This document shows, piece by piece, positions 6,553 through 7,637 of a stretch of 7,637 bases of DNA. The stretch comes from Candidatus Symbiothrix sp. GTDB taxonomy: Bacteria > Bacteroidota > Bacteroidia > Bacteroidales > Azobacteroidaceae. Below the pieces are notes generated by a model, which was not told the origin of the DNA, did not search any database, and saw only the letters and a list, made by a program, of their open reading frames with translations. Where the stretch lies: the NCBI GenBank assembly GCA_031270525.1, contig JAISXN010000004.1, forward strand, positions 1 to 7,637, in the 5' to 3' direction. Made by a program: the position numbers and the translations under genes. Position 1 is the stretch's first letter, and each line of letters opens with the position of its first letter.

Positions 6553-7569
6553 TTATAATATTCGAACACTTTTATGTTTATATTTCCCTTTCTTTTTTAA
6601 ATCCAAATCCATAGTGTACCTTAGAAAAAGTTCATGACTGCCTGTCGATACCTTAATTATCCGGGAAATAGGGAAATCGTAGGCATAACCGGCTTCTATC
6701 ATCTTGAATTTTCCTCCCAACATCAGTGCAACTGCATCTCCGTATCTCCAGGATAAACCACCCCAAAATTTCTTGTCGTAAATCAACCTGAAAGAGACAC
6801 TTACCTGGCTGTTGCGCAACATCGCTTTCAGCGTATTGCTTTCAACCCTCACAGACAAAGAATCGGAATCCAAATATAAAGAACTCATTTCCATCGTCTT
6901 TAACAATACGCTGGGTTGTAATTCTAATAACGGATTGTTTAATTGGATATTGTATCCGCCTACAAAATAATATGAGCGCGGGATTTCATAAATGTGATTT
7001 TCGTCCAAATCTATCTTGGGCGACAATAAGTGATTGACCGATAATCCGGCAAACCATTTTTCCTTAGAATAAAACAGACCGAGAGAAGCGTCGATACTGT
7101 TTCCGGAAACCAGAGTTATCGGAATACCTTCATCGGTAGAGCTATGATAGTCATCTTCGGGAATTTCCACTTTTGTACCGTCAAACGATTGCGTGATGTA
7201 TCCGCCTTGAAGACCGATGCTGAAATCGCCTTTGAACAATTTCTTCTTCCAGGCATATTGTCCGTAATAGGCCGAAGTACTGAACAGGCCAATGCGATCA
7301 TTGTACATCAAAGCGCCGACGCCATGAATTTTTCCGAAGAATTGATAAGGCATATTAGCCGTAAGAATCGTCGTGCGGGGCGCATTCCTAATCCCCAACC
7401 ACTGAATACGGCTCATCAACGTAGCGTCCAGATTTCCCGATTGTCCGGCATAGGCAGGATTATAGTAACTAATTGTCGCCCAATAATTACTTAATTGCGT
7501 ATCGAACTGGGCCTTCAAGGGGGAAAAACCAGCCAGAAGAATTACTATCGGAAGGAGATATCTTTTCAT
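6553..7569 (-). CDS. porP: T9SS component PorP (PorP/SprF family)
   Basis: This gene encodes a 338-residue outer-membrane-associated protein of the PorP/SprF family. In P. gingivalis PorP is needed for T9SS function and is thought to connect the PorK/N ring to the outer membrane or to the peptidoglycan-binding protein PorE. A signal peptide is visible (basic MKRY, hydrophobic residues 5-18, likely cleavage after Ala20 before Gln21). The family signature follows at about 28-42 (NYWATISYYNPAYAG), then alternating beta-strand-like segments with aromatic ends. The characteristic C-terminal SHELFLRY sits at 311-318, and the tail is basic (KKKGKYKHKSVRIL). PorP-family proteins often occur in several copies per genome, but a position directly before porK marks this one as the true T9SS porP. 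The start at 7569 gives a complete signal peptide. An ATG four bases upstream is out of frame. The TAA stop is followed directly by a second TAA, and porK begins 5 nt after the stop. Confidence 0.95.
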   Translation of the reverse strand: MKRYLLPIVILLAGFSPLKAQFDTQLSNYWATISYYNPAYAGQSGNLDATLMSRIQWLGIRNAPRTTILTANMPYQFFGKIHGVGALMYNDRIGLFSTSAYYGQYAWKKKLFKGDFSIGLQGGYITQSFDGTKVEIPEDDYHSSTDEGIPITLVSGNSIDASLGLFYSKEKWFAGLSVNHLLSPKIDLDENHIYEIPRSYYFVGGYNIQLNNPLLELQPSVLLKTMEMSSLYLDSDSLSVRVESNTLKAMLRNSQVSVSFRLIYDKKFWGGLSWRYGDAVALMLGGKFKMIEAGYAYDFPISRIIKVSTGSHELFLRYTMDLDLKKKGKYKHKSVRIL

Positions 7570-7637
7570 CCATAGATAGTAACGGAAAGTAGGATAAATA
7601 ATTGTATTTATATTGAGCTTATTCTTTATTTTTATCT
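7570..7637 (-). other. A/T-rich region upstream of porP, no promoter recognised
   Basis: This 68-nt stretch is very A/T-rich on the coding strand. I found no match to the Bacteroidota -7 element TAnnTTTG with an upstream TTG element. The nearest look-alike (TACTTTCC about 20 nt before the start codon) matches only four of six fixed positions. Just before the porP start the sequence ATGGATG offers an out-of-frame ATG. The operon promoter may lie beyond the window. Confidence 0.4.

Noticed and set aside
7570..7637. Possible Bacteroidota promoter upstream of porP
   Set aside because: The best -7 candidate matches only four of six fixed positions and has no upstream TTG/TTTG element at the right distance.

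Overview
The window reads as a piece of a Bacteroidota chromosome, most likely order Bacteroidales. It carries the core type IX secretion system (T9SS) cluster in the order porP-porK-porL-porM-porN, the same order as in Porphyromonas gingivalis. Translation starts lack strong Shine-Dalgarno sequences and are preceded by A/T-rich stretches, as is usual in this phylum. I cannot place the genus from the sequence alone.

All seven genes lie on the minus strand, so they read from the right edge to the left edge. From 7569 down to 1125 are porP (outer-membrane-associated PorP/SprF protein), porK (lipoprotein with a degenerate formylglycine-generating-enzyme fold), porL (two-helix inner-membrane motor stator), porM (single-helix periplasmic shaft) and porN (periplasmic ring partner of PorK). 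Two nucleotides after the porN stop begins a pair of single-domain chromate-transporter (CHR) family genes that fills the left end. Spacers are 5, 39, 26, 27, 2 and 42 nt, which suggests one transcript. No promoter or terminator could be supported inside the window. No stretch above 100 nt lacks a gene.

From established T9SS biology, PorL and PorM form the proton-motive-force-driven rotary motor in the inner membrane. PorM reaches across the periplasm to the PorK/PorN rings under the outer membrane, and PorP links the machine to the outer membrane or cell wall. The residues thought to matter for the motor are present: Glu62 in PorL helix 2, Lys42/His45 after PorL helix 1, and Arg10 just before the PorM helix.

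There is no obviously new system here. The points most worth a second look are the CHR pair attached almost without a gap to the T9SS genes, the opposite charge patterns of the two CHR proteins, a long glycine-rich insert in PorL, and a tandem heptamer (CAATTCT-like) that occupies both spacers flanking porL.
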